A DNA stretch of 64,000 nucleotides, from contig SZNP01000005.1 of assembly GCA_005239435.1 (NCBI GenBank), forward strand, positions 310,001 to 374,000. Reading direction: 5' to 3'. The position numbers and the translations under genes were made by a program. The stretch comes from Halorussus salinisoli. GTDB taxonomy: Archaea > Halobacteriota > Halobacteria > Halobacteriales > Haladaptataceae. The stretch's first letter is position 1. Every line of letters starts with the position of its first letter. The notes beneath the pieces are model-generated. The model did not search any database, was not told the origin of the DNA, and saw nothing but the letters and a program-made list of their open reading frames with translations. Positions 43,801 through 50,950 of this stretch are shown one piece after another.

Positions 43801-45209
43801 TGGACCGCCTCGGCGGCCGAGTCGTCCCCCTCGACCTGGACCCCGAGTTCGCCGACGTGGCGTCCGACGTGCTGGCCAGATGCGATAGACTGGCCGACCA
43901 CGCGACCCTGACCGAGGGCGTCCACACGGGCAACGTCCGCGAAGAACTGCTGACCGACGACCCCGACGCGGCGGCCGAAGACGCTCCGTGCCGAAAAATC
44001 GTGGATGGAACGTCGGTCGAGAGGTATCACCTCGACTGGGACGGGAGGTGGATTCGCTACGACGAGTCGCTTGTCGAGCGACAGAACGGCGACTACGCCG
44101 ACCTCCGGCGTCCCGACTGCTTCGAGGGCGAGAAACTGCTCGTCCGAGACATCAGCGACCGGCCCGTCGCAGTGTACGACGACGAGGATCACTACGCGCT
44201 CAACACCCTCTACAGCGTCGAACTCCGCGAGGATTCGGACCTCTCGCTCCGGTACCTGCTCGGGGTGTTCAACTCCGCGTTCGTAGCGACCTACTTTCGA
44301 CAGGTGTACGGCGGCACCCACGTCAGTGGCGACTACCTCCGGTTCAAGCCGATGTTCGCCGAGCGGATTCCGGTGCCCGACCCCGACGGCGCCCCGATCG
44401 AAGCTAGCGAGGTCGCCGAAATCGCCGCGCACGCCGGGGTCGAAGGCGTGCCCGAGCACTCCGAAAACGCACTCGAAACGTCCACGGACCCCGAAGAAAT
44501 TGTGGCGGCCCTGACTCGACGCCTTCGGGAGATCCGAGACGAGCGCGCAGCACTACGTCTCGACGTACTGGACTATCTGGGTGACATCGCAGAGCAAGTA
44601 ACAAAGGAGTCGGGACTCGCACTCGGCGAGGCCGGCGTCCCCGCGTCGGGCGTCGGCGACTCGATACTTGCCGAGACGACGACCGACCGCGAAGGCCTCC
44701 GAATCGGCAACGTGCAGGTCCGGCGAGAGGACGATGGTGGTGACAGTAGTGATAGCGACGATAGCGAAAACCGGAACCTCGTCTTGACGACGACTGCGCG
44801 CTACAAACCCGACGACGACGGGCGAGACGATCGCGAGACCGACGAGTGGGGGTACGCCGAGACCGACCCCATTCCGGCACTGCGATTTCGGGACCTCCGA
44901 GAGACCGAGCGAGCGCTGGTCGAAACGTGGGTTCCGGCCGCAGTAGAGCGTGCCGAGGGGTTCGCCGGGTTCAGGAGGTACGCGACCAAGACGAACTCGC
45001 CGATGGACCGCCTGCGGGCACTGGCCCTGCCCGACCCCGAGACGGTCGCCGACGAGGTGGAGCGGTATCGGGAGGTTCGCACGCGGGCGAACTACCTCGA
45101 TGAGAGAATCGCTACGCTGGAAGAAGCCATCGACGAAATCGTCTACCGGTTGTACGGACTGGACGACGACGAGGTCGAAGTGGTTCGTACTGCTCGTCGT
45201 ACCGACTAA
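40884..45209 (+). CDS. Type IIG restriction-modification enzyme (nuclease-methyltransferase fusion)
   Basis: A 1441-residue single-chain enzyme. The N-terminal domain (1-200) holds a PD-(D/E)xK nuclease pattern: RPDYTLFG (about 90) and AVAEVKRW (about 124). A long helical connector follows with a low-complexity stretch (DSAGDRGEDSAEHRGENSA, about 273-292). The N6-adenine methyltransferase has motif I LDPAMGSGHFL (about 572) and motif IV GNPPYV (about 841). A TaqI-C-type target recognition domain (about 950-1200) and a C-terminal helical part complete it. It would methylate and cut the same site; no separate methylase or specificity gene is adjacent. ATG 40884 begins MWTTLNYRKNR. Confidence 0.9.
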   Translation: MWTTLNYRKNRDLFSNYYLDEHLPETDDWNVADEAEVRAAHEEIRDRYRQESGLAAEYGERQLRETLVGPVFETLGLKTAVGQPVRGGPLRPDYTLFGSERAREDAFQRRRDGRSFHANALAVAEVKRWGQSLDGGSDRDFADPSYRIHAYIDATGLDRGILTNGQKWRLYYGPTGHRFDSYYEIDLPKLLATDEPEEFKYFYLFFRREAFVGETAGRNVEAVSASRLDTDRPFVERVHRKSNVFAEELSEDLRENVYEALSLLAQGFVESARKDSAGDRGEDSAEHRGENSAAEPGRDSLACDLETVYEASLTYLYRLIFVLYAESDGRNLLDTDNEVYRRRYSLNALKRRVAAELDSPNPVYRSWQTTLWDRLDDLFALVNRGSRAQGIPADDFYVPAYDGGLFESGADSGEIGAFLDSHAVGDAYLARVVELLTRRDSAREDEGWVFVDYSSLDVRHLGSIYEGLLEYELEIADAPVAAVREDGEQEWVSADAADPAETVARVEPGDAYLTTETGKRKTTGSYYTPEFVVEYVVGRTLEPLLDEIRADLDPADPDYAEAFAERVFDLAVLDPAMGSGHFLVETVEYLARAVVEAQQVQVERDDREGADREGAERTNAESVGDVRDVHRARRQVAKQCIYGVDQNGMAVELAKMSLWLRTLAAEQPLAFLDHRLVQGDSLAGTDVTEIEESTFGTGSNAALTEFGPNRTDAIGDLMDAQREFAVSESETLADVKEMKRKYAELQRDDLGRQLTAMANVHTAERFGLDVPSGAYERMGRALDDARAWAEVAEESWFEEAQRMADDREFFHWKLAFPEVFVDEEAPPKTGTEAKFDAVIGNPPYVRSRNLSDDRKEYYREEFRTAQGSYDLYVPFVELAVDLGRRVSLVVPNKWTTTDYGRELRNSLLDDWGLREVLDVSNLDVFPDANVYPVVVTLGEERSDDFDREILVRHPDDERALNAARTTAVSRSLVDRLGGRVVPLDLDPEFADVASDVLARCDRLADHATLTEGVHTGNVREELLTDDPDAAAEDAPCRKIVDGTSVERYHLDWDGRWIRYDESLVERQNGDYADLRRPDCFEGEKLLVRDISDRPVAVYDDEDHYALNTLYSVELREDSDLSLRYLLGVFNSAFVATYFRQVYGGTHVSGDYLRFKPMFAERIPVPDPDGAPIEASEVAEIAAHAGVEGVPEHSENALETSTDPEEIVAALTRRLREIRDERAALRLDVLDYLGDIAEQVTKESGLALGEAGVPASGVGDSILAETTTDREGLRIGNVQVRREDDGGDSSDSDDSENRNLVLTTTARYKPDDDGRDDRETDEWGYAETDPIPALRFRDLRETERALVETWVPAAVERAEGFAGFRRYATKTNSPMDRLRALALPDPETVADEVERYREVRTRANYLDERIATLEEAIDEIVYRLYGLDDDEVEVVRTARRTD

Positions 45210-45952
45210 ACGTACTGCTCGAACACCTCGGACCGCAGGGTCCCGTGGACGTGTTCGAGTAGATTTCGCAGGTTCTCGGTGTCCTCGCGGTTGTACTTTA
45301 CCAGACGTTCCAGCGCAGCGTCGTCCTCGTCGCGGTCGTAGCGGTGCCAGAGTCGGACCGCCTCGCGGCCGTCCACGTCGTCGTCCGCGCGGTCGATGCC
45401 GACCTCTTTCTCGACGTTCTTCAGGCCGCCCGAGAGGCCGACCTGCTTGCAGGTGTACATCAGGTCGAGATGCGGCGTGGTCACGTCGAGGTCGAAACTG
45501 TCCTCCAAGAACGGTTGGTCGAACCGCTTGCCGTTGAACGAGACCAGCATGCTCGACTCGGCGAACTCCTCGCGGAGGGCGTCGGTCGAGAGGTCCTTCC
45601 CCTGCACGTAGGTCCGGGTGTCGCCGCCGCGGTGGAGGCTGACCGTGGTCACGTCGTGGCGCGCGCTGTCGAGGCCGGTGGTCTCGATGTCGAAGAAACA
45701 GACGTCCTCGGCGAAGTTGTCGTAAGCCCGCCAGAGGCTCCCGCTCGGGAGGTTCTCGCCGAAAAAGGTGGCGTCGCCAGCGTCGAGTCGCTCTCGGGCG
45801 GCGTCGATGAACTCTCGGACGTTCTGGCCGGTCTTCGGGCCGAGCAGGTCGTCCTCGAAGTCGTCCCAGTGCGTGACGCCCCGTTGCCAGAGTTTGCGTT
45901 CGGTCTTCTCGCCCACCCCACGTGCCGCGATGAAGGAGTTCTGGAGTTTCAT
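45206..45952 (-). CDS. RNase H-fold 3'-5' exonuclease (YprB-like)
   Basis: A 248-residue DEDD-family protein. After an N-terminal helical region with a hairpin-like element (ARGVGEKTERKLWQRGV, residues 10-26), the exonuclease core carries Asp-Glu in FFDIETTGLD (ExoI), FNGKRFDQPFL (ExoII) and KYNREDTENLRN (ExoIII). It probably degrades DNA or RNA from 3' ends. The 3' end overlaps the convergent restriction gene by four bases; this tight convergence may mean joint acquisition or just compaction. ATG 45952 is preferred. Confidence 0.87.
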   Translation of the reverse strand: MKLQNSFIAARGVGEKTERKLWQRGVTHWDDFEDDLLGPKTGQNVREFIDAARERLDAGDATFFGENLPSGSLWRAYDNFAEDVCFFDIETTGLDSARHDVTTVSLHRGGDTRTYVQGKDLSTDALREEFAESSMLVSFNGKRFDQPFLEDSFDLDVTTPHLDLMYTCKQVGLSGGLKNVEKEVGIDRADDDVDGREAVRLWHRYDRDEDDAALERLVKYNREDTENLRNLLEHVHGTLRSEVFEQYV

Positions 45953-46070
45953 TAGTGGGGAGGGTTAGTTGGAAGGGTCTTAGTGTATATGATTTGGGAC
46001 GGCGACGGGTCGAAACGGTTGGTGTGACACACCGAAAAATGCCTCGGCGCGAGCGCCGGCCGACCTACGC

Positions 46071-46187
46071 TTAGACGCGGATGCTGGCGCGACAGAGGGG
46101 ACACGAGTGGCCGTCGCCACTCTGGTCGAGTTTCGATTCGTTCCCGGTCCAACCGCAGTCGGGGCAGAGGTAGGTGTCGCTCCCCAT
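46071..46187 (-). CDS. Small zinc-ribbon protein
   Basis: A 38-residue protein, MGSDTYLCPDCGWTG then SCPLCRASIRV: two CxxC pairs 20 residues apart, a full zinc ribbon of the kind common in haloarchaea (often regulators or RNA-binding). ATG 46187 is chosen; upstream codons in this frame lack start-like context. Confidence 0.65.
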   Translation of the reverse strand: MGSDTYLCPDCGWTGNESKLDQSGDGHSCPLCRASIRV

Positions 46188-46389
46188 GGTCAACCATTGT
46201 CGAGACTGACGGAAAAGAGTGGGGTACGCCGAAATCGAGACCAGTTGGTCACGATAGACGCGAGAACCGGTGACAGAGTCGGAACTCGTTCGCTTCAGAA
46301 ACCCCGCGCTCGCGGCCCCTTTCACTCCCCGACGGTGGTTTGTGGCGGAACGCGCCGACAGTGGTCTGCCGAGAGACGACCGTCCGAGT

Positions 46390-46725
46390 TCACTTCAGCA
46401 GGTCGCGGTACTCCGGGTGGACCCACGCGTACTCGACGGTTTCCAACCCCTCGCGCACGTCGTAGTTGCGCGCCAGCGTCTCGGCCTCGTCCTGGCGGAC
46501 CCCCTCGGCGTCGAACGGCATCACCGACGCGAACACGCCTTCGTAGTGGTAGACCACGCGCTCGCCGCCGTCTTCCAGTCCGACGAGCGAGTAGGCTCCG
46601 TTGTTCCGGCGCAGCAGGTGGGCGGCCTTCACGTACACGTCGACACCGCCTCGTTCGCGGGCGATGGCCTCGCAGAGTCGGTCGAAGAGGTCGGTGTCTC
46701 CCGCGGGCGTGGCTGAACTGGCCAT
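46390..46725 (-). CDS. Conserved haloarchaeal hypothetical protein
   Basis: A 111-residue protein with no recognised domain: helix (TDLFDRLCEAIARERGGVD), strand pairs (YVKAAHLLRRNN, AYSLVGLEDGGERVVYHYE) and a terminal acidic part with EYAWVHPEYRDLL. ATG 46725 lies 24 bases after CTTTAGG, a plausible TATA box; the frame upstream to 46887 is in AT-neutral intergenic DNA. Confidence 0.65.
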   Translation of the reverse strand: MASSATPAGDTDLFDRLCEAIARERGGVDVYVKAAHLLRRNNGAYSLVGLEDGGERVVYHYEGVFASVMPFDAEGVRQDEAETLARNYDVREGLETVEYAWVHPEYRDLLK

Positions 46726-47044
46726 GTGAGAGTGCTGGACCGAGAGCCCTAAAGCGATGAGCCAAGCGCGGTGAAACTGAAAGTGGTCGCTCGCGGTCGT
46801 ACGTTCCCGTTCTGTAGACGACAGAGATGGAGAGTATCGTACGAACACGTAGATTGATAACCGCCGAGAGTGAAGTACGAACGCCAACCTGATTGATAGT
46901 CAGTGTCTGGCGTCCTGGGCTGGTATCCCATCATCACTACCCCCAAACTGGCTTCCGGCGGTTCGAGTACTCCGATTCGACCATCGAACAGTCGATTCTG
47001 TCGCGGGCCGAAGCACACATGCCTCCAGCCGACGTACTTGGCCC
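46726..47044. other. Intergenic region without a gene
   Basis: 319 bases between divergent genes. The left part has the promoter of the hypothetical gene ending at 46390. I see no repeat element or reliable frame in the rest; a TATA box for the GNAT gene is not obvious. Confidence 0.45.
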
Positions 47045-47671
47045 GTGTTTCCCGACGAAATCGAGACCGAGCGCCTGCGGTTCGTGCGTCTCTGCCGGGA
47101 GAACGTACCGACGGCGGAACTCTACCAACACATGCGCGCCGGGGCACCTCATATGAGCGAGGTCAGCGAGTACGTCATGTGGGACCCCCACGAGACGCCG
47201 AAGGACACCCACGACTACCTCACCGACGTCGAGGACCAGTGGGACGACCGCGGGCAGGCCACCTACGCTATCTTTCCGCAGGCAGGGGAGTCCAGCGGCG
47301 AGACGGGGGAGTCCGACGGCCAGCGTAAACTCGCGGGCACGACCAACCTCCACTTCGATTGGGAGCGTCACTCGGCCGAACTAGGCATCTGGCTCCGCAA
47401 GCCCTTCTGGGGCCGGGGCTACTCCGGCGAGCGCGCGGCGGCGATGCTGGAACTGGCGTTCGACCGACTCGACCTCGAACTCGTCGGCGCGTCGCATCAG
47501 GACGGCAACGAGCGCTCCCGACGTGCCATCGAGAAGTACGTCGAGCGGTTCGGAGGCCAACACGACGGCGTGCTTCGCAACTTCGTGCCGTCGGACGACG
47601 AGGTTCGGGACCTCCACCGCTACACCGTCTCGCGGGAACAGTATCGGGAAGCGGTAGAGAACGATATGTAG
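47045..47671 (+). CDS. GNAT family N-acetyltransferase (RimJ/RimL-like)
   Basis: A 208-residue acetyl-CoA-dependent transferase. The N-terminal IETERLRFVRLCRENV begins the fold, GTTNLHFDWERHSAELGIWL forms beta strands 3-4, and RKPFWGRGYSGERAAAMLEL is the acetyl-CoA pyrophosphate loop (Q/RxxGxG/A as WGRGYSGE). This matches the RimJ/RimL type that modifies protein N-termini or small amines. GTG 47045 is the first start in frame with a good N-terminus. The region 80-95 has an acidic Gly/Ser insertion (GESSGETGESDG). Confidence 0.85.
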   Translation: MFPDEIETERLRFVRLCRENVPTAELYQHMRAGAPHMSEVSEYVMWDPHETPKDTHDYLTDVEDQWDDRGQATYAIFPQAGESSGETGESDGQRKLAGTTNLHFDWERHSAELGIWLRKPFWGRGYSGERAAAMLELAFDRLDLELVGASHQDGNERSRRAIEKYVERFGGQHDGVLRNFVPSDDEVRDLHRYTVSREQYREAVENDM

Positions 47672-47765
47672 GTGTTAGAATACCGTATTCCTACCTTTAT
47701 ACCAAACTTTACTTTCTGAAAGAATTATTCAGTTGTCTCGCGGATTCGAGTACAGTTCGAGTAGA

Positions 47766-47875
47766 CCAGACCGCACAGTACTGCGACCGTACCGCCAGCG
47801 ACCGCACAGCAACCGTACCGCCAGCGACCGCACAGCAACAGTACTGCGCGCGACCGCACGTCAACCGCGCCCCGT
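47766..47875 (+). repeat. 26-bp tandem repeat, about four units
   Basis: The unit GCGACCGCACAGCAACCGTA plus CCGCCA occurs at 47798-47823 and 47824-47849 with a few substitutions; a third partial unit begins at 47850 and a degenerate one at about 47768. GTACTGCG and GTACCGCC alternate as the unit's second half. Confidence 0.7.
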
Positions 47876-47878
47876 ACC

Positions 47879-47910
47879 CGACCGCGTTTGCGCTCGCGCA
47901 AACGCGGTCG
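47879..47910. repeat. Perfect 14-bp inverted repeat (hairpin)
   Basis: Left arm CGACCGCGTTTGCG, loop CTCG, right arm CGCAAACGCGGTCG, with no mismatch. It links the 26-bp tandem array to the CGTGG repeat array. It could act as a terminator-like or recombination structure. Confidence 0.7.
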
Positions 47911-48012
47911 CGGCCCGTGGTCGGTGACGATTCACGAAACGCGCGGTCGATTACGGACGCGAAAGCCGTGGTTCGTCGCCAGTCACGAAACTCGCGATTG
48001 GTCGGAGGTCGA
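47911..48012 (+). repeat. CGTGG...CACGAAAC repeat array, locus 2
   Basis: The unit CGTGG-N11-TCACGAAACGC (47916-47942) matches locus 1 at 24 of 27 bases, with a second degenerate unit from 47967 (CGTGG..CGCCAGTCACGAAACTC). As at locus 1, the array follows a hairpin. Confidence 0.6.
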
Positions 48013-48065
48013 TAGAAACGGGGGTCGTCGCCGAGAGTCCGACGCTCGGAAGCCAGTCGTCCGAG

Positions 48066-48704
48066 TCAGTCGCCGGTCTCGACCCGCGGCGTCGGGTCGC
48101 TCCCGTCGCGGAATCGCTCGGGGAGGTGCGGATGCACCGCGGACGGAGCGAGCGGAACGAGGCGCTCGACCAGTGCCGCGAGGTGCTTGCGGGCGATCGC
48201 GTACCCCGCCGAGACCAGCAGGACCGCGCCGACGAACGTCCGGACCGGGCCGTCGAAGGCCACGAACGCCGGGGCACCGAAGACCACCGCGACGAGCAGG
48301 TCCTCGGGCGCGCCGTCGTAGCGAATCCAGCGCCGCGGGGCGACCCACCGCCCGCGGTAGTGGTCGTACACCGCTCGCTCGGACTGGGCCTGCCACGGCT
48401 TGAGTTCGAGACCGCCGCCGAACACGTCCATCAGCGAGTGGGCCGCGGCTCCGGCGAGGAAGACCGCGAGCGCGACCGTCGCTACGCCGGGAGCCACGAC
48501 TGCGAGACCGATCGCCGGAAGCGCAGCGACGGCGTAGTACACCGGGTAGTGGAGCGTCCGACGATGGCCCGCGTAGAGGTCGAGGTCGGGGAAGACGCTC
48601 CCGACGACGCCAGCGACGAGCGCGACGGGCGCGAACTCGGGGGCGACGCCCATCGCGGCGCTGGCGAGGACGACACCGAACAGGGCGTGGGTAGTCGCCA
48701 TCAT
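48066..48704 (-). CDS. DUF457/YdjM-type membrane metal-dependent hydrolase
   Basis: A 212-residue membrane protein with about five TM helices and the family's metal-site motifs: ATTHALFG (residues 3-10), GSVFPDLDLYAGHRRTLHYP (about 35-54) and AHSLMDVFGGG (about 88-98). The conserved His and Asp probably bind metal at the membrane face. The bacterial relative YdjM is LexA-regulated; haloarchaeal members are widespread and of unknown substrate. The start may be the first or second Met. Confidence 0.82.
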   Translation of the reverse strand: MMATTHALFGVVLASAAMGVAPEFAPVALVAGVVGSVFPDLDLYAGHRRTLHYPVYYAVAALPAIGLAVVAPGVATVALAVFLAGAAAHSLMDVFGGGLELKPWQAQSERAVYDHYRGRWVAPRRWIRYDGAPEDLLVAVVFGAPAFVAFDGPVRTFVGAVLLVSAGYAIARKHLAALVERLVPLAPSAVHPHLPERFRDGSDPTPRVETGD

Positions 48705-48863
48705 GTATTCGAGGGGTAGGGTACAGGTGGTATAAAGGCGTGCCGTGTCATTCGGTGCCTACGTTCACACTTTCGACCGTCGGGCTACCGCGTGCTGGAA
48801 AGTCCGACCCGAGAAGTGACCGAAACCCGAACACCGTTAGCCACCGAGCGACAACGCCATCCC

Positions 48864-49550
48864 GTGCCTACCCGCGACCTCTCTCAATCCCTGGACGACG
48901 CCGCTACCGTCTATCCGGGCGACCCGGAAGTCGAGACGACCCCCGCGGCGACCCACGAGACGGACGGCTATCGCGTGACCGAACTCCGACTCGGCACTCA
49001 CTCGGGGACCCACCTCGACGCCCCGAGTCACACCGAACCGGACGGAAAGAGTCTGGACGAGTTCGACGTGGGGCAGTTCGCGTTCGACGCGCGCCTCGTT
49101 GACTGCTCGGAGTCGGGCGCGCGCGACTCCATCGGCCCGGAGGCGGTGCCGGACGACGCGGACGCGGAGATGCTGATCTTCCGGACCGGTTGGGACGACC
49201 ACTGGGGCACCGACCGCTACTACGACCATCCCTATCTCGCTCCGGAGACCGCCCGGAAGTGCGCCGAGAGCGGCTATCACGTCGGAATCGACGCGCTGAA
49301 TCCGGACCCGTCGCCGAGCGCGACCGGCGCGGAAACCGAAGCGGAAAGAGGCGTGAAAACGGAAGACGACTCGAAAACGGAATCGGAACCCGACGGAGTG
49401 CCCGCCCATCACGAACTGCTCGGGAGCGGTCTGTTCGTTCTGGAAAACCTGACGGCTCTCGGAGACCTGCCAGCGCAGTTCGAACTCCGGGCCTATCCGC
49501 TCGCGCTGGCGGCGGACGGGTCACCCGTCAGGGCCGTCGCGGTGTGGTAG
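48864..49550 (+). CDS. Cyclase-family (kynurenine formamidase-like) hydrolase
   Basis: A 228-residue metal-dependent hydrolase. The motif HSGTHLDAPSH (HxGTHxDxPxH) binds the metal ions; RDLSQSLDDAATVYPGDP and IFRTGWDDHW are also family-typical. An unusual acidic/Ser-Thr-rich insertion (residues 150-178) follows NPDPSP, just before HHELLGSGLFVLENL, and is absent in bacterial formamidases that I know. GTG 48864 is preferred since CCGTTAGCC (48833-48842) lies about 26 bases upstream; the frame is open to GTG 48792. The substrate could be N-formylkynurenine or another ring-opening target. Confidence 0.82.
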   Translation: MPTRDLSQSLDDAATVYPGDPEVETTPAATHETDGYRVTELRLGTHSGTHLDAPSHTEPDGKSLDEFDVGQFAFDARLVDCSESGARDSIGPEAVPDDADAEMLIFRTGWDDHWGTDRYYDHPYLAPETARKCAESGYHVGIDALNPDPSPSATGAETEAERGVKTEDDSKTESEPDGVPAHHELLGSGLFVLENLTALGDLPAQFELRAYPLALAADGSPVRAVAVW

Positions 49551-49558
49551 ATCGAAAC

Positions 49559-49789
49559 TCAGTGTGTCGACGGAAGCACGTCCTTCACCGGATAGAGGTC
49601 CTCGTGAATCCCCTCCGCGTCGCAGTCGTCGTTCGGACATCGGTAGTACCACCCGTCGTCGGTAGCCTCCGAGGCCTGAAATCGCTCGCCACATCGGCCA
49701 CAAAACAGCAGCGAGTCGAAGTCGTCCGCCGCGCGGGAAAGGTCTACGTCGTCAGTGCCGGTCTCCCGACTCTCGAGCAGTTGTTCCAT
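49559..49789 (-). CDS. Small zinc-ribbon protein
   Basis: A 76-residue protein: acidic helix (residues 1-25), then a zinc ribbon CGRCGERFQASEATDDGW through YRCPNDDCDAEG, giving two CxxC-like pairs (the second CPNDDC). ATG 49789 sits about 25 bases after TCTTTTATAC (minus strand, 49811-49820), a strong leaderless promoter. Its role is unknown. Confidence 0.72.
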   Translation of the reverse strand: MEQLLESRETGTDDVDLSRAADDFDSLLFCGRCGERFQASEATDDGWYYRCPNDDCDAEGIHEDLYPVKDVLPSTH

Positions 49790-49810
49790 ACTCGTATATA
49801 TCGCAGCATC

Positions 49811-49820
49811 GTATAAAAGA
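49811..49820 (-). promoter_or_regulatory. TATA box for the small zinc-ribbon gene
   Basis: TCTTTTATAC on the minus strand lies about 25 bases before ATG 49789, in an otherwise GC-rich neighbourhood. Confidence 0.6.
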
Positions 49821-49906
49821 CCCACCGTTTTTCCACACGTTCGGGAAACGATTCGAAAATTTAGCCGTAGGATCGGAGAATTCGAACCTGGGGCTACGGA
49901 CCCGTC

Positions 49907-50818
49907 TCACCTCGTGCGCAGGTACCACGCGGCCCCGAGCGCGAGCAGGACGACCACCCCGCCAGCGAAGAAGACCAGTCCCGGCGGGAGACCGCTGGTC
50001 GCGACCCCGGCCGACTCGGCGACGGTGGTCGTAGAACGTGCGGCCTCCTCGGTGACGAACCGGGTCGTTTCGGCCGCCGTTCGCGTCGGTTCCGCCGCGG
50101 TCTGGGTCGCTTCTGTGGCGGTACGAGTCGCTTCCGCGGCGGTCTGAGTCGATTCCGCGGCAGTCCGAGTCGATTCGGCCGCGGTCGACGTTCCGGCGTC
50201 GGCGGCCGTCTCGGCTTCGCCCGTAGTGACCTTCTGGTCGGACGCGGTTTCGGCCGTGTCCCCGGCGTTCGCGCCTGATGCACTCGCGTTTTCCGCCGTG
50301 GTCGTCGCGGCCAAGGAATCACCGCCGCCACCGCCGTCCCACGACAGGTCGGTATCGACGACGCCACCTCCCGGGGTTCGACCGCCGAAGAGTCGCTGTA
50401 CGACGAGACTCGACAGACCCAGAATCCCGAGCGCGCCGAGGAGACGGGAGAGCGCGGACTCGACGCCCGGAGCGTCGTCGTCGCTCCCGGCGAAGACGAC
50501 CAGCGGTTTCGCGGCGGGCGCGTACACCTCCATCTCGCGGCCCTTCTCGGAGTAGACGGTGTCGGCGACTTCCACGAGGTCGGCGTCGCTCAGTTTTTCG
50601 AGGTGATACCGGACGTTCTGGATGGAGGTGTCCACGTCGTCGGCGAGCGCGGAGGGCGTCGCGGGGTCGTCGTACAGCATCCCGAGGATGTCGCGGGCAG
50701 TCTCGGACTGGAGGGCGGCGAGTAGGTCGTCGGCGTCGTCGCTGTCCACGCCGATGACCTTGGGTTCACCCCCGTCTCCGGCCGAAGGGTCGGGGCTGGA
50801 GGGCAACAGGTCGGCCAT
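49907..50818 (-). CDS. Membrane-tethered ArsR-like HTH protein with heptad repeats
   Basis: A 303-residue protein. Residues 28-110 are a winged helix: ALQSETARDILGMLYDDPAT, then the recognition helix SIQNVRYHLEKLSDADLVEV. A hydrophobic segment (about 125-147, LGALGILGLSSLVVQRLF) follows. Residues 200-255 are about seven copies of T-A-A-E-x-T-(R/Q), and a C-terminal TM (GLVFFAGGVVVLLALGAAWY) ends the chain. A DNA-binding head plus membrane tether suggests direct surface-to-promoter signalling, with the repeat as a flexible spacer. It is divergent from the iron ABC importer, but a link is unproven. Confidence 0.78.
   Translation of the reverse strand: MADLLPSSPDPSAGDGGEPKVIGVDSDDADDLLAALQSETARDILGMLYDDPATPSALADDVDTSIQNVRYHLEKLSDADLVEVADTVYSEKGREMEVYAPAAKPLVVFAGSDDDAPGVESALSRLLGALGILGLSSLVVQRLFGGRTPGGGVVDTDLSWDGGGGGDSLAATTTAENASASGANAGDTAETASDQKVTTGEAETAADAGTSTAAESTRTAAESTQTAAEATRTATEATQTAAEPTRTAAETTRFVTEEAARSTTTVAESAGVATSGLPPGLVFFAGGVVVLLALGAAWYLRTR
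50066..50187 (-). repeat. 21-bp in-gene tandem repeat (heptapeptide coding)
   Basis: About six to seven 21-bp units encode TAAESTR-like heptapeptides in the HTH protein. Most of the variation between units affects R/Q and S/A/P choices, and a few units are nearly identical in DNA. Length change by replication slippage is likely between strains. Confidence 0.7.
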
Positions 50819-50927
50819 ATCGGACTGTTGTGGTCAACTGGGATATATTTTTGTCCCTGTCGTGTCGGCAGAATTTCGGGTGCGAGCGGGGTCCGTCCGT
50901 GACGGTATCGAAACCCCTTTGTATGGA

Positions 50928-50943
50928 TTTAGGCAAACCTAAA
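50928..50943. promoter_or_regulatory. DtxR-like operator upstream of iron permease gene
   Basis: TTTAGG-CAAA-CCTAAA is a perfect inverted repeat located 8-23 bases before ATG 50951 and overlapping the initiation region after CTTTGTATGG. TTAGG-N4-CCTAA fits the half-site pattern of DtxR/SirR/Idr-family iron regulators; repression when iron is plentiful is inferred. Confidence 0.75.
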
Positions 50944-50950
50944 CTATAGA

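Larger units (their letters stand above)
47672..48065. other. Intergenic region rich in repeats
   Basis: 394 bases without a gene: an AT-rich start (47672-47740), then 26-bp tandem repeats (47766-47875), a perfect 14-bp-arm hairpin (47879-47910) and the CGTGG...CACG repeat array (47911-48012). The frames seen here are products of the repeats. Confidence 0.6.

Noticed and set aside
49840-49905. GGTTCGAAT-like T-loop suggesting a tRNA on the minus strand
   Set aside because: The flanking five bases do not pair and no acceptor or anticodon stem fits.
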